NCBI GenBank assembly: GCA_030039515.1 | Contig: JASHVT010000055.1 | Coordinates: 1-16,586 of the forward strand | Length of the DNA stretch: 16,586 bases | From: Nitrososphaerales archaeon | GTDB taxonomy: Archaea; Thermoproteota; Nitrososphaeria; Nitrososphaerales; Gagatemarchaeaceae | Direction: 5' to 3' | Part shown: piece by piece, positions 1 through 7,365 of the stretch | How positions within the stretch are numbered: position 1 is the first letter of the stretch | Layout: each line of letters begins with the position of its first letter | The notes under the pieces: generated by a model | The model's database searches: none | Told to the model about the DNA's origin: nothing | What the model saw: the letters and a program-made list of their open reading frames with translations, nothing else | Made by a program: the position numbers and the translations under genes

Positions 1-1
1 A

Positions 2-274
2 CCGGGCGCGCTAGGAGGCAGGGGCGTGTCGGGAGTGCGATGCTCGCTGGTGGACGGGGGCGGGTTCGTTCCAGAGGCTCTAGTCCTGATCGACGAGAGG
101 TCGATGCACGTCCTGAACTACAACTCCCCGGGCGCGACAGGCGCCCCTTCCTTCTCCGCCATGCTCGTCGCGAGGCTAATCGCCGGCGGATATCTCGACG
201 GGTTGAGGCGGAGAGCTCCAGCCCGTCGCCCTCTGTGGGACTTCGACTCGGCCGCGGACGGGCTAGTCCCTTAG
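2..274 (+). CDS. C-terminal part of a probable FAD-dependent oxidoreductase (5' end outside the window)
   Basis: The reading frame is open from the first bases of the window to TAG at 272-274, so this is most likely the last ~90 residues of a gene that begins upstream. The best landmark is LNYNSPGATGAPSFSAMLVA, which resembles the C-terminal SPGAS-type segment of malate:quinone oxidoreductases and related DAO-fold flavoproteins, where it lies near the isoalloxazine ring. That family link is from memory and only moderately supported. A possible alternative is a short 82-residue gene starting at GTG 26, preceded by GGAGG at 14-18 with a 7-nt spacer. The conserved-looking core sits well inside the frame and no FAD-binding N-terminus can be checked. 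It converges with the propeller gene, with 20 bp between the two stops. Confidence 0.5.
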   Translation, partial: PGALGGRGVSGVRCSLVDGGGFVPEALVLIDERSMHVLNYNSPGATGAPSFSAMLVARLIAGGYLDGLRRRAPARRPLWDFDSAADGLVP

Positions 275-294
275 CATGAGCATCTTCGTCGTAG

Positions 295-1749
295 CTATGT
301 TACGTTGACGACCAGGAACGCCGTCTGCCGCACGAGCCCATCTGATACTGTGATGTCCACCGTATACTTCCCCTGCGGCAGGGTGTCTTCAACGTCTATG
401 ACGACGCTCAAGGACCTCGGCCCGGACCCCGGCGCGAAGACCGTCTGACTGGGCAGTATGGCGATCCGAGTCGGCGTCGAATTGAAGTCCTCCGAGTCGG
501 ACGAGAGGACCGTGAGCGAGTCGGTCCACTTCCCCGACAGCGTGAGGTTCACGGTCGCGGACGTCCCAGGGGGTAGTGACGTCTGGTTCCCGTCTGAGGC
601 GGAGATTGAGAACGAAGGGCTCTGTGACCCCGCGACCAGGCCGATGTAGTTCCCGTCCCACGACGTGAACCAGAGGCCCTGCGGGCTAGCCGCCACCGTC
701 AGGTCCTGCTGGATGTAGTCGGAGTTCACTATCGGCGGGTCCGCCTCGCTGTACTCGGTCATCGTCCCGGCGGACGCGTTGACCATCGCTATCTCGTTCG
801 CGTAGTGTTCGTTGAACCACACGGCTCCGCCGTACGACTGGATGAAGTACGGGTAAGTGGCGTATGTGAAGTCCACGTTCGAGGTAGGATAAGTGGTCCA
901 GACTCCTGTTCTGAGGTCGTATGACACCACGGCGGAGGTCGCGTGCTGGGTTATCCACACGGTATCTCCCACTATGGTAAGCGAGTCGGGATAGATCATC
1001 GAGAAGTTGCCTCCCACGCGGGTCGCGTAGATCGTCGCGTTGCTCGTCAGAGGGTCGAAGGAATAGAGCCCAGAGTCGGTGGGGTCGGACGGGTCAAGCG
1101 CGACCAGGTAGGCTACGGTGGAGTTGTAGAACTGGATTTGGATCGGCTCCTCGTGGCCAAGCCCGGAGACCGCGTAGAGCGTGACGCTGAGGTTGCTCGA
1201 AATCCTGCCCACCACGGGGAGTTCTCCGCCGGTGAGGAACGGCAGCGCCGTGAACCACATGTCGCCGTAAGGGGTCGCCGTGAGTATGTACGGTGCGAGC
1301 GCGGGCGCGGAAGTCGCCGGGTGCTGCGCAGCGGTGACGTTCAGCTCGACGACGGAGTCGTTGCCAGGGTCGAGCCCGTTGACCAGCGTCCCTCCGTTGT
1401 CGGCCGCCCAGACCCTGCCGTCCCAGACCTGCACGTTCCAGATGAGCGCCTTTGGATAGGTGGCGTTCAGACGTCCGTCTCCAGGATAGCCCGGCCAGGA
1501 GTATTCCACGAGAGTGCCGTTGGGGAAGAGGTTGTCCACGCCTCCCAGTGCCTGGTTGCCGAACCAGACCGAGCCGGCGGCCCCGGTGGTGATCCCGTTC
1601 GGGTCTCTCGAGGAGTTGGGCAGCGCGTACTCTGACACAGCACCGAAAGTGACCTCCTTCGTCTGAAACTTGCATGTGGTCGCTATGACCTGGCGCGCGC
1701 ACCCGGCGCCTGCGAGGGTTATGCCGAGAGCGAGGGCCGACACTACCAC
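295..1749 (-). CDS. Secreted Vgb/NHL-like beta-propeller protein with a C-terminal Ig-like domain
   Basis: This is a probable exported surface protein whose substrate is unknown. Numbering is from GTG 1749. Six spaced propeller-blade motifs are visible: SVWF (60-63), RVWA (112-115), DMWF (163-166), DTVWI (262-266), GAVWF (308-312) and GLWF (359-362). Such [GDS]xxW[FI] repeats mark virginiamycin B lyase-like and related propellers. Residues ~378-484 look like an Ig-like beta domain (SFSISASDGN, ATVNLTLSG, GKYTVDITVSDG), and Asn-X-Ser/Thr sequons are frequent. The GTG start is only the first canonical codon. The same frame continues upstream through a basic GRRRT segment and a long hydrophobic stretch, a better signal peptide, to TAG at 1807-1809, with no ATG, GTG or TTG in between. 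The true start is therefore probably near 1801-1813. True streptogramin lyase activity is doubtful because the catalytic residues could not be placed. Confidence 0.8.
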   Translation of the reverse strand: MVVSALALGITLAGAGCARQVIATTCKFQTKEVTFGAVSEYALPNSSRDPNGITTGAAGSVWFGNQALGGVDNLFPNGTLVEYSWPGYPGDGRLNATYPKALIWNVQVWDGRVWAADNGGTLVNGLDPGNDSVVELNVTAAQHPATSAPALAPYILTATPYGDMWFTALPFLTGGELPVVGRISSNLSVTLYAVSGLGHEEPIQIQFYNSTVAYLVALDPSDPTDSGLYSFDPLTSNATIYATRVGGNFSMIYPDSLTIVGDTVWITQHATSAVVSYDLRTGVWTTYPTSNVDFTYATYPYFIQSYGGAVWFNEHYANEIAMVNASAGTMTEYSEADPPIVNSDYIQQDLTVAASPQGLWFTSWDGNYIGLVAGSQSPSFSISASDGNQTSLPPGTSATVNLTLSGKWTDSLTVLSSDSEDFNSTPTRIAILPSQTVFAPGSGPRSLSVVIDVEDTLPQGKYTVDITVSDGLVRQTAFLVVNVT

Positions 1750-1817
1750 GAGACCGGCGAGAGCGACCGCCAGGGCGACTACGGTCCTACGTCTCCCGAT
1801 CGTTTTCTAGCACCCTG

Positions 1818-3038
1818 TCAGGAGTAGGCCTCGAACTCTCTGCCCAGCGCTCCCAGAGCTATCTTCTGCTCGAGTATCTCGTTCGCGCCTTCGTAGATGC
1901 TCGTGACCCTCGTGTCTGCCAGGTGCTGCGCGGGCCTCGCCTCGAAGCTGTAGCCGTTGGCTCCGAACACCTGCACCGCCCTGTTTGCCGCGTCGAACGA
2001 CGCGTTCGCCGCGTAGTACTTCGCCTTCGCGATGGCCAGGTCTGCCGCGTCCCTGAGCTCCACATCTGCCGGGTTCTCGGCGAACTTCTGCTTCGTGAAG
2101 GCCGCTCGGAGGACGAGCCATCTCGCAGCCTCTAGGTTCGTAGATATGATCCCGATGTGCCTCTGGACGAGCTGGTGCTTTCCGATCTTCTTGCCGTGCT
2201 GGACCCTGACTCGAGAGTACCTCACCGCCTCGTCGAGGCAGTCCTGCATCACGCCCACGCACCCCGCGGCAACGCTCAGCCTCCCGTTCATCAGCCCCGA
2301 GTAGGCGACCGGGAGCCCCTTCCCCCTGGGACCGAGCAGGTTCTCTTTGGGGACCTCGACCTTGTCGAGGTATAGCGTGGATGTATCGGCCGTCGGGAGC
2401 CCGAGTTTGTTCTCGATGAACTTGGTGGAGAATCCCTCGCTCTTCTTGTCGACTATGAACGCGCACATGCCCTCCCTCACGCCCTTGGGGTACGCGAAGA
2501 TGATGACGGAGTCCGCTATGGAGCCGTTCGATATCCACGTCTTCTGGCCGCTGATGACGAACTTCCCGTCCTTCTCCTCGAAGCTCGTGGTGAGCGATGC
2601 GGGGTCGCTTCCTGAGTTGGGCTCCGTGAGCCCGAACGCGAGCAGCCTGTCTCCTTTGGTCGCGCCAGGCAGGATACTCTGCTTCTGCTCCTCGTTACCC
2701 CAACTCTGGATAGTCAGCTGCCCCAGCGCTATGTGGACCGAGAAGAACGTCCTGACGCCTGTGCCTTCTCTCCCTATCCGCTCCATGGCCATGGTATACG
2801 TCACCATGTCCGCGCCCTGACCGTCTCCGTACTTCCTGGATATCGGGAGGCCAAGCATGTGCGCCTTCCCGAAGATGGGTTTCACCATCTCGTTCCTCCG
2901 ACGCTCGAGGTAGCACTTCTCTTCGATAGGCCTGATTTCCCTGCAAGCCCTGTCGACCTGTTCCAGCACGAGCCTCTGTTCCTCTGAAGAGTCGAAGTTC
3001 ATCTTGGAGAGGGCCATGAAGTCGTCCTGTTCGAGCAT
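1818..3038 (-). CDS. Acyl-CoA dehydrogenase
   Basis: Flavoenzyme predicted to introduce the alpha-beta double bond in an acyl-CoA, passing electrons to an ETF-type carrier. The protein has 406 residues against ~380 for typical members. The family signature GLTEPNSGSDPAS lies at 136-148, followed by KFVISGQKTWISNG (159-172). The C-terminal IYEGANEI (381-388) carries the probable catalytic base Glu383, at the position used by short- and medium-chain enzymes. Chain-length preference cannot be read from sequence. The ATG at 3038 follows the stop of the B12-binding small subunit by 6 nt, so the two are almost certainly cotranscribed. In-frame ATGs at 3017 (after AGGA) and 3002 are credible alternative starts. 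The operon link to an isobutyryl-type mutase subunit suggests a short straight or branched acyl-CoA substrate; that is inference. Confidence 0.93.
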   Translation of the reverse strand: MLEQDDFMALSKMNFDSSEEQRLVLEQVDRACREIRPIEEKCYLERRRNEMVKPIFGKAHMLGLPISRKYGDGQGADMVTYTMAMERIGREGTGVRTFFSVHIALGQLTIQSWGNEEQKQSILPGATKGDRLLAFGLTEPNSGSDPASLTTSFEEKDGKFVISGQKTWISNGSIADSVIIFAYPKGVREGMCAFIVDKKSEGFSTKFIENKLGLPTADTSTLYLDKVEVPKENLLGPRGKGLPVAYSGLMNGRLSVAAGCVGVMQDCLDEAVRYSRVRVQHGKKIGKHQLVQRHIGIISTNLEAARWLVLRAAFTKQKFAENPADVELRDAADLAIAKAKYYAANASFDAANRAVQVFGANGYSFEARPAQHLADTRVTSIYEGANEILEQKIALGALGREFEAYS

Positions 3039-3044
3039 CCCTGG

Positions 3045-3476
3045 CTACGCCTTCTGTCTCTCTTGCCCGACGCGAGCTCTTACGTGTTTCACTATGTCGT
3101 CCAGGGAGCTGCCAGGGCCGAATAGGCCGGTGACTCCGATCTTCAGGAGCTTCGGCTTGTCCTCCTCGGGTATTATCCCGCCTCCTACCACGATTATGTC
3201 CTTCCCACCTTTTTTCTCCAACAGCCTCTTCACCTTAGGGAAAGCAGTCATGTGCGCCCCGTTGAGCAGCGACAGCGCGACTACGTCGACGTCCTCATCC
3301 ACCGCCATCTGCGCCACCTCTTCGGGGGACGGTAGCAGGCCGCTGTAGACGACCTCCATGCCCGCGTCCCTGAACGCCCTCGCGAGCACCAACGCACCCC
3401 TGTCGTGTCCGTCGAGCCCCGGCTTCGCTACGAGTATCCTGATCCTCCTTTGAGGCGCGACGGCCCTCTTGGACAT
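3045..3476 (-). CDS. icmB: B12-binding small subunit of an acyl-CoA mutase (isobutyryl-CoA mutase type)
   Basis: This 143-residue cobalamin-binding subunit supplies the adenosylcobalamin half of a split carbon-skeleton mutase. The B12 signature is complete: DGHDRG (22-27) with His24 as lower cobalt ligand, SLLNGAH (69-75) for the SxL element, and VVGGGIIP (96-103). Length matches separate small subunits (~140). I chose ATG 3476, giving MSKRAVAPQRRIRILVAKPG, because the longer frame back to 3650 adds 58 low-complexity residues absent from the family. No strong Shine-Dalgarno precedes it. SLLNGAH is closer to the LSxLSGAH of isobutyryl-type subunits than to the SLAxGH of methylmalonyl-CoA mutases. 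The partner large subunit is at 7366-9123, about 4 kb away. The acyl-CoA dehydrogenase follows 6 nt downstream. Many pipelines would label it methylmalonyl-CoA mutase C-terminal domain. Confidence 0.9.
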   Translation of the reverse strand: MSKRAVAPQRRIRILVAKPGLDGHDRGALVLARAFRDAGMEVVYSGLLPSPEEVAQMAVDEDVDVVALSLLNGAHMTAFPKVKRLLEKKGGKDIIVVGGGIIPEEDKPKLLKIGVTGLFGPGSSLDDIVKHVRARVGQERQKA

Positions 3477-3747
3477 TCCAGAGTCAGTTGATGCCTCTGT
3501 GCTTGAAAACCTTTTTCCAACTGGCTCTTGTAGGTTGTCGTACTTGGTGCTGGCCGTGACTGCCGCTTGGCCTTCGCCCAGACTCCCTGTCTCGCCCTCT
3601 CGACGAACCTTCGGTGAAGGGCCGGCCCTGCCAAAGGCGACGGCATGCACAGATTGGCGGACGTCCCGTCACAAGGCGTGCGAGTGACTGCCAAATGTAG
3701 GAGCCTCTTTCCGGGAGGACCGCAACCTAGTTTCGGTCTCAGTCTCA

Positions 3748-4224
3748 TCAATCACCTTCAGTGTCCCTGCTTGGTCTGAACTCAGAAACGTGGTAGACCC
3801 GCGCTCCCTTGTCCTTTTCCCTTACCTTGTCTACGAGGTCCTTCTTGTCAAGCGAGACGAGCGTGGCGCCAGACTCGTCGGCTACCTTAAGGTACAAGGC
3901 GTCTATCGCATATATCCCATACCTTGAGCAGAGGGAGTAGGCAGACTTGCAGAATGCCCTGTCGCAGGCGACCAAGGAGTCCATGTCGAGCAGACCGTCA
4001 AGATGACGCATCGCCGACTCCGCAGCCTCGAGGCCCACCCTCCTTGCAAGTGTGCCGCAGACCTCTTGGTAGAGGATGCTCGGCTCGACGAGCAGATGCC
4101 TGGTCGGAATCCCTCTTATTATCGAGGCGCAGTCACGCTGGTATGGCTCGCCCTTCCTTAGCGCCGCTACGAAAACGTTGGCGTCTAGGGTGAGCCTCTC
4201 TTTCGTCAGTTCAGATGAGCCCAC
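3748..4224 (-). CDS. vapC: PIN-domain ribonuclease toxin (VapC-like)
   Basis: Probable toxin of a type II toxin-antitoxin module; PIN-domain toxins cleave RNA using acidic residues and a divalent metal. The 158-residue protein shows the expected acidic positions in order: LDANVFVAAL (Asp14), the EPSILYQEV helix (Glu), YAIDALYL (Asp) and SLDKKDL (Asp). It starts with GTG at 4224, whose first base is the last base of the antitoxin stop (TAGTG). That one-base overlap implies translational coupling. An ATG-rich alternative is not available without losing the first Asp. Third codon positions look less GC-rich than in the neighbouring metabolic genes, which fits a mobile accessory module, although no transposase or attachment site was seen. 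Confidence 0.87.
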   Translation of the reverse strand: MGSSELTKERLTLDANVFVAALRKGEPYQRDCASIIRGIPTRHLLVEPSILYQEVCGTLARRVGLEAAESAMRHLDGLLDMDSLVACDRAFCKSAYSLCSRYGIYAIDALYLKVADESGATLVSLDKKDLVDKVREKDKGARVYHVSEFRPSRDTEGD

Positions 4225-4493
4225 TATGGCTCATGCCTTCTGGCCCCTCTGAACTCCTTCAGAACCGAGTCTTCGCTTCTCCACCGCTCAGACACTTCCC
4301 TTTCCAGACTCAGGAACCCCTCTGCACTCGCAGTCATCTCTTCAAAACGTTGGCTCTGCACACGAGCCCGACCGGTCGTCTCGGCCAGAGCGCCAAGAAG
4401 CTCGGCCCATGTCTTGCAGCCCAGCTCCACCTTAAGCCTCTCGAGTTCTCTGATCTGTTCCCTTGAAAGGCCTTTTACCAACATCGTAGGCAT
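4224..4493 (-). CDS. vapB: VapB-like antitoxin with a ribbon-helix-helix-like N-terminus
   Basis: An 89-residue protein placed directly upstream of the PIN toxin and overlapping it by one base. The N-terminus MPTMLVKGLSREQIRELERL reads as a short beta strand followed by a helix. A second helix, TWAELLGALAE, comes after a glycine turn, as in ribbon-helix-helix antitoxins that bind DNA as dimers. The charged C-terminal half (~45-89) would wrap and inhibit the toxin. The start is ATG 4493; ATG 4484 (MLVKGLS) is also possible. A TATA-like element about 26 nt upstream suggests a leaderless mRNA. It lies inside an imperfect inverted repeat, so autorepression is likely. The RHH assignment rests on the secondary-structure pattern only. 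Confidence 0.75.
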   Translation of the reverse strand: MPTMLVKGLSREQIRELERLKVELGCKTWAELLGALAETTGRARVQSQRFEEMTASAEGFLSLEREVSERWRSEDSVLKEFRGARRHEP

Positions 4494-4501
4494 GGAGATA
4501 T

Positions 4502-4534
4502 GCTCGAATATCTGGAATATAAGGATATTCTAGC
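4502..4534 (-). promoter_or_regulatory. vapBC promoter: box A inside an inverted-repeat operator
   Basis: GCTCGAATATC (4502-4512) and GATATTCTAGC (4524-4534) form an inverted repeat matching at 10 of 11 positions around an 11-bp spacer. The spacer carries the minus-strand TATA-like CTTATATTCC, centred about 26 nt upstream of the antitoxin ATG. A further GAATAT half-site lies at 4515-4520, nine bases from the first. Antitoxin bound here would occlude the TATA-binding protein. The element also reads AATATAA on the plus strand, so divergent transcription is possible. Confidence 0.55.
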
Positions 4535-4560
4535 CTCATTGATTGCCTTACATCGGCGCG

Positions 4561-4619
4561 CTTGGGAACTCGGTCAGAGTCCCAGGCGAGGGCCGGACGG
4601 CGGAGAGCCGTGTAGGGCC
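4561..4619 (+). other. Two adjacent GC-rich hairpins in the vapB / membrane-protein intergenic region
   Basis: Between 4494 and 4695 I find no gene. The region contains two clear dyads. The first pairs CTTGGGA+CTC (4561-4571, one bulged A) with GAGTCCCAGG (4577-4586) around the loop GGTCA. The second pairs ACGGC (4597-4601) with GCCGT (4607-4611) around GGAGA, extended by GGCC at 4591-4594 and 4616-4619. They could be part of a small structured RNA, a 5' leader or a terminator-like element; neither has the U-tract usual for archaeal termination. No known RNA family was recognised. Confidence 0.35.
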
Positions 4620-4660
4620 TGGACGATGATTGCCGACCTTGCCTGTCAGGGTTCTGATGC

Positions 4661-4667
4661 CTTAAAT
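4661..4667 (+). promoter_or_regulatory. Putative box A for the membrane-protein gene
   Basis: CTTAAAT is the only AT-rich hexamer-like element before the TTG start and is centred about 32 nt upstream of it. This spacing allows a leaderless or very short-leader transcript. The match to the archaeal consensus is partial. Confidence 0.4.
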
Positions 4668-4695
4668 CCCATGCCTGAGATGGCCCGTTCGGGAC

Positions 4696-5268
4696 TTGAA
4701 CTACAGCAGCATCTTCTCGAGCATCCCGAGCATCCCCAACTCGATTCTTCCGACCTGGGTCCTCGCACTAGTGATGGCCGTAGTCGCGCTGCTCCTCATC
4801 TTCGAGGGGCGGAAGGTCGTCAAGGTCCTCGCCTTCCTGATAGTCGGCCTGATAGGCCTCTCGATAGGCGGCGCGCTCGGTGGGCAGTACCTGTCGAGCC
4901 TGGGGCAGGCTGGTACCATACTCGGCGCGCTGATCGGGTTCTTCGCTGGCGGCCTCATAGGGTTGTTCCTCGTCGCCTTCGGGATCGGGCTCATAGTAGG
5001 CTACGGCGCCTACCTGCTGACCTTGGACATCATATCCAACAGCACGGCAGCAATAGTAGTCGGAGTGATCTTCTTCATCATAGGCCTCGTTCTATACAAC
5101 AAGATACTCACCTTCGTAACGGCCGTAGCGGGCGCCTTCCTTCTCTACGACGCGCTGGTCCTCTTCGGTCTAGGCTCGGTGCTCTCGCTCGTCCTGGCCT
5201 TGATAGTGTTCATCATCGGAATCTGGCGCGACTTCTCGAAGAGAAGGCACGCACCTCCAAGCCAGTGA
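4696..5268 (+). CDS. Glycine-rich polytopic membrane protein (DUF4203/TMEM198-like?)
   Basis: A 190-residue integral membrane protein of unknown function. About five to six hydrophobic helices are visible: residues ~20-36, 42-62, 71-107 (probably two glycine-rich segments, GALIGFFAGGLIGLFL and AFGIGLIVGYGAYLL), ~117-133, ~137-155 and ~158-177. It ends in the basic tail RDFSKRRHAPPSQ. The glycine-zipper style resembles DUF4203/TMEM198-type proteins, but I could not confirm this. The start is TTG 4696. An in-frame TAA lies at 4663-4665 and no ATG or GTG follows it, so TTG is the only common start that keeps the first helix. A box A-like CTTAAAT lies upstream. The adenylate cyclase gene follows on the same strand, 78 bp downstream, with its own promoter. 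Confidence 0.78.
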   Translation: MNYSSIFSSIPSIPNSILPTWVLALVMAVVALLLIFEGRKVVKVLAFLIVGLIGLSIGGALGGQYLSSLGQAGTILGALIGFFAGGLIGLFLVAFGIGLIVGYGAYLLTLDIISNSTAAIVVGVIFFIIGLVLYNKILTFVTAVAGAFLLYDALVLFGLGSVLSLVLALIVFIIGIWRDFSKRRHAPPSQ

Positions 5269-5308
5269 GGGATTGCTGGCGGTATTCGTCATGTCCTAGT
5301 CGCGTCTG

Positions 5309-5316
5309 TTTATATT
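5309..5316 (+). promoter_or_regulatory. Box A of the adenylate cyclase gene
   Basis: TTTATATT is a near-consensus archaeal TATA element. Its centre is about 35 nt upstream of the TTG at 5347, predicting transcription from about 5338-5340 and a leader of under 10 nt. It argues that the cyclase is transcribed separately from the upstream membrane-protein gene. Confidence 0.6.
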
Positions 5317-5346
5317 GAGCGGCTCTCGGTTTCACTACCGAGCCCG

Positions 5347-7278
5347 TTGGAAGAAGGTTCGCGCCGCCTCGCAGCGATCATGTTCACCGACATGGTCGGA
5401 TACACCGCGCTCGGACAGAGGAACGAGTCGCTCTCTCTGGCGCTTGTGGACGAGCAAAGAAGGGTGATCAGGCCTATCCTTGCAAGGCACCACGGGAGGG
5501 AGGTGAAGACCATCGGCGACGCCTTCCTCGTCGAGTTCGCGAACGCGGTCGACGCCGTCAGGTGCGCCTACGACATCCAGAGGTCGATAAGGGAGTTCAA
5601 CCTGTCGCTCGCCCCGGACAAGCGCATCCACCTGAGAGTAGGCGTCCACGTCGGAGAGGTGGTCGAGTACCAAGGAGACATCTCGGGCGACGCCGTCAAC
5701 GTGGCGTCAAGGATCGAGCCGCTGGCCGAGGACGGCGGCGTGTGCGTCACGCGGCAGGTGTACGACTTCGTAAGGAGCAAGGTGGACATACCGCTGTCCA
5801 GCCTCGGTCCCAAGTCGCTGAAGAACGTGGCAGAGCCGATGGAGGTGTTCAGGATGGCGATGCCTTGGGAGAAGGACGCAGAGGGAGCCGAGAGACATAC
5901 GAGTCCCCGGCTGGACCCTAGGAGGATTGCGGTTCTCCCGCTGGTGAGCATGAGCCCTGACCCCAACGACGAGTACTTCGCCGACGGGATGACTGAAGAG
6001 GTCATCTCCACGATCTCTCACATCGAAGGCGTCGAAGTGATATCCCGCACCTCGGCGATGCAGTACAAGAAGACCCCCAAGCCGATCAGGGACGTGTCGA
6101 AAGAGCTCGACGTCGGAACAGTGCTGGAAGGGAGCATCCGGAAGGCAGGCAACAGGATCCGGGTGACGTTCCAGATGATAGACGCGATGAGGGACCGACA
6201 CGTCTGGGCCGAGAATTATGACAGAGATCTCAAGGACGTCTTCGAGATCCAGAGCGAGATAGCGTCGAAGGTGGCGCAGGCGCTGCAGACCAAGATGCCC
6301 GCGGCCTCCACGGCTCTCCCCGGCCCGCCGACGAAGGCCGAGACCTACACGACGTATCTGCGGGCCTCGCAACTACTTCACGAAGGGACCGAAGCGGGCC
6401 TAAGAGAGTCTGCGGAGCTCTTCCGGCGGGCGACGGCCGAGGACCCTGGGTTCGCTCCCGCATATGTGGGTCTCGCGAACGCTTGGGCTACGCTGTCGCT
6501 GGGGTTCGAAGACTTCGAGACCTCGGTGACGAAGGCGGACGCGGCTGCCCGCAGGGCGCTCGAGATCGCTCCCGGCTCCGCGGAGGCTCACGCGGTGGTC
6601 GCCAGGGTCTGCTCCCTGCAGGACAGGTTCGCGGAGGAGCTCGCCGAAGCGGAGGCGGCCATTCGGATCAATCCCAGCCTCTCTGAGGGCTACAGGTCGC
6701 TCGGGATGCACTACGCCACGGAAGGGAGCCTGGCCGAGGCCTGCCAGGCGTATCGCAAGGCCCACGAGCTCGATCCGCTCATGCGACTCTACTATTACCC
6801 CATAGTGGCGCAGGTCATAGGTGAGGAGAAGGAGGCGTTGGTCGTGTTGGATAGGTGGCAGAGCGTCTATCCAAACAGAGCGTGGGTCTACGACTCTTTC
6901 GCCTTGTTCTACATCCTGAAGGGCGACTACTCGAAGGGCCAGGAAGCCGTCACGGAGGGCCTGCGGCTCGAGCCTAGCGACGCGGGTCTGCGCGCGGACC
7001 AAGGAATGATCTACGCGTTCACAGGGAAGCGGGCCGAGGCGGAGCGCATGCTCCAGGAAATCTCAGAGGAGAAGGTGGAGTCCGCCCGCCTCTACTGTCA
7101 GATCTTGGTTCAGGCGTCTCTAGGCAACCTGGATGGCGCCTTCAAGGCGCTCGACAGACAGGCTGAGACGCGCTCTTGGCACGCCCTCATGCTCACGTTC
7201 CCCATCTTCGCGGAGATGAGGAAGGACCCTCGGTTCCAGGAATTCGTCTCGAAGGTCGGCATCTCTCCCAAAACCTGA
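5347..7278 (+). CDS. Class III adenylate cyclase with TolB-like and TPR domains
   Basis: Predicted cytosolic enzyme making cAMP from ATP, with C-terminal protein-interaction repeats. Residues ~7-170 are a cyclase homology domain. Metal-binding Asp15 (FTDMVGYT) and Asp58 (KTIGDAFLVEF) are present, with the purine-selecting pair Lys54/Asp111, and Asn118 and Arg122 in GDAVNVASRIE. All six key positions are therefore intact, and the Lys/Asp pair indicates ATP rather than GTP. Residues ~192-315 match the TolB/FlgO-like segment seen in bacterial cyclases of this type (RRIAVLPLVS, DEYFADGMTEEVIS, YDRDLKDVFEIQSEIA). From ~335 to ~630 there are TPR-like helices. No transmembrane segment or sensor is visible, so the TPR part is the likely input. 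The start is TTG 5347, just below a strong box A. The architecture is common in bacteria and suggests transfer into this lineage. Confidence 0.92.
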   Translation: MEEGSRRLAAIMFTDMVGYTALGQRNESLSLALVDEQRRVIRPILARHHGREVKTIGDAFLVEFANAVDAVRCAYDIQRSIREFNLSLAPDKRIHLRVGVHVGEVVEYQGDISGDAVNVASRIEPLAEDGGVCVTRQVYDFVRSKVDIPLSSLGPKSLKNVAEPMEVFRMAMPWEKDAEGAERHTSPRLDPRRIAVLPLVSMSPDPNDEYFADGMTEEVISTISHIEGVEVISRTSAMQYKKTPKPIRDVSKELDVGTVLEGSIRKAGNRIRVTFQMIDAMRDRHVWAENYDRDLKDVFEIQSEIASKVAQALQTKMPAASTALPGPPTKAETYTTYLRASQLLHEGTEAGLRESAELFRRATAEDPGFAPAYVGLANAWATLSLGFEDFETSVTKADAAARRALEIAPGSAEAHAVVARVCSLQDRFAEELAEAEAAIRINPSLSEGYRSLGMHYATEGSLAEACQAYRKAHELDPLMRLYYYPIVAQVIGEEKEALVVLDRWQSVYPNRAWVYDSFALFYILKGDYSKGQEAVTEGLRLEPSDAGLRADQGMIYAFTGKRAEAERMLQEISEEKVESARLYCQILVQASLGNLDGAFKALDRQAETRSWHALMLTFPIFAEMRKDPRFQEFVSKVGISPKT

Positions 7279-7365
7279 AGCGGCTCCCCGAGCGAGGGCC
7301 GCGACTCCTTACCAGCATAGGCGTGACGTCGCGTATGTGGCTTACGACGGCTCCATCAGCCCCGC

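Noticed and set aside
26..274. Independent small gene starting at GTG 26 behind GGAGG
   Set aside because: The frame is open to the window edge and the conserved-looking SPGATGA segment resembles the end of a larger flavoprotein. It is kept only as an alternative.
943..1635. 230-codon frame antisense to the propeller gene
   Set aside because: Arg/Val/Gly-rich shadow typical of GC-rich antisense frames, while the opposite strand has repeated propeller motifs.
3477..3650. 58-residue upstream extension of the B12-binding subunit
   Set aside because: Family members start just before the RIRILVAKPG strand. The extension is low complexity and not domain-like.
3477..3747. Gap tested for RNase P RNA, SRP RNA or tRNA
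   Set aside because: Conserved RNase P and SRP helix motifs were absent and no cloverleaf could be drawn.
4500..5318. 272-codon plus-strand frame covering the vapB upstream region and the membrane protein
   Set aside because: Its translation beyond the intergenic region is Arg/Pro-rich shadow sequence of the membrane-protein frame, which has clear transmembrane helices.
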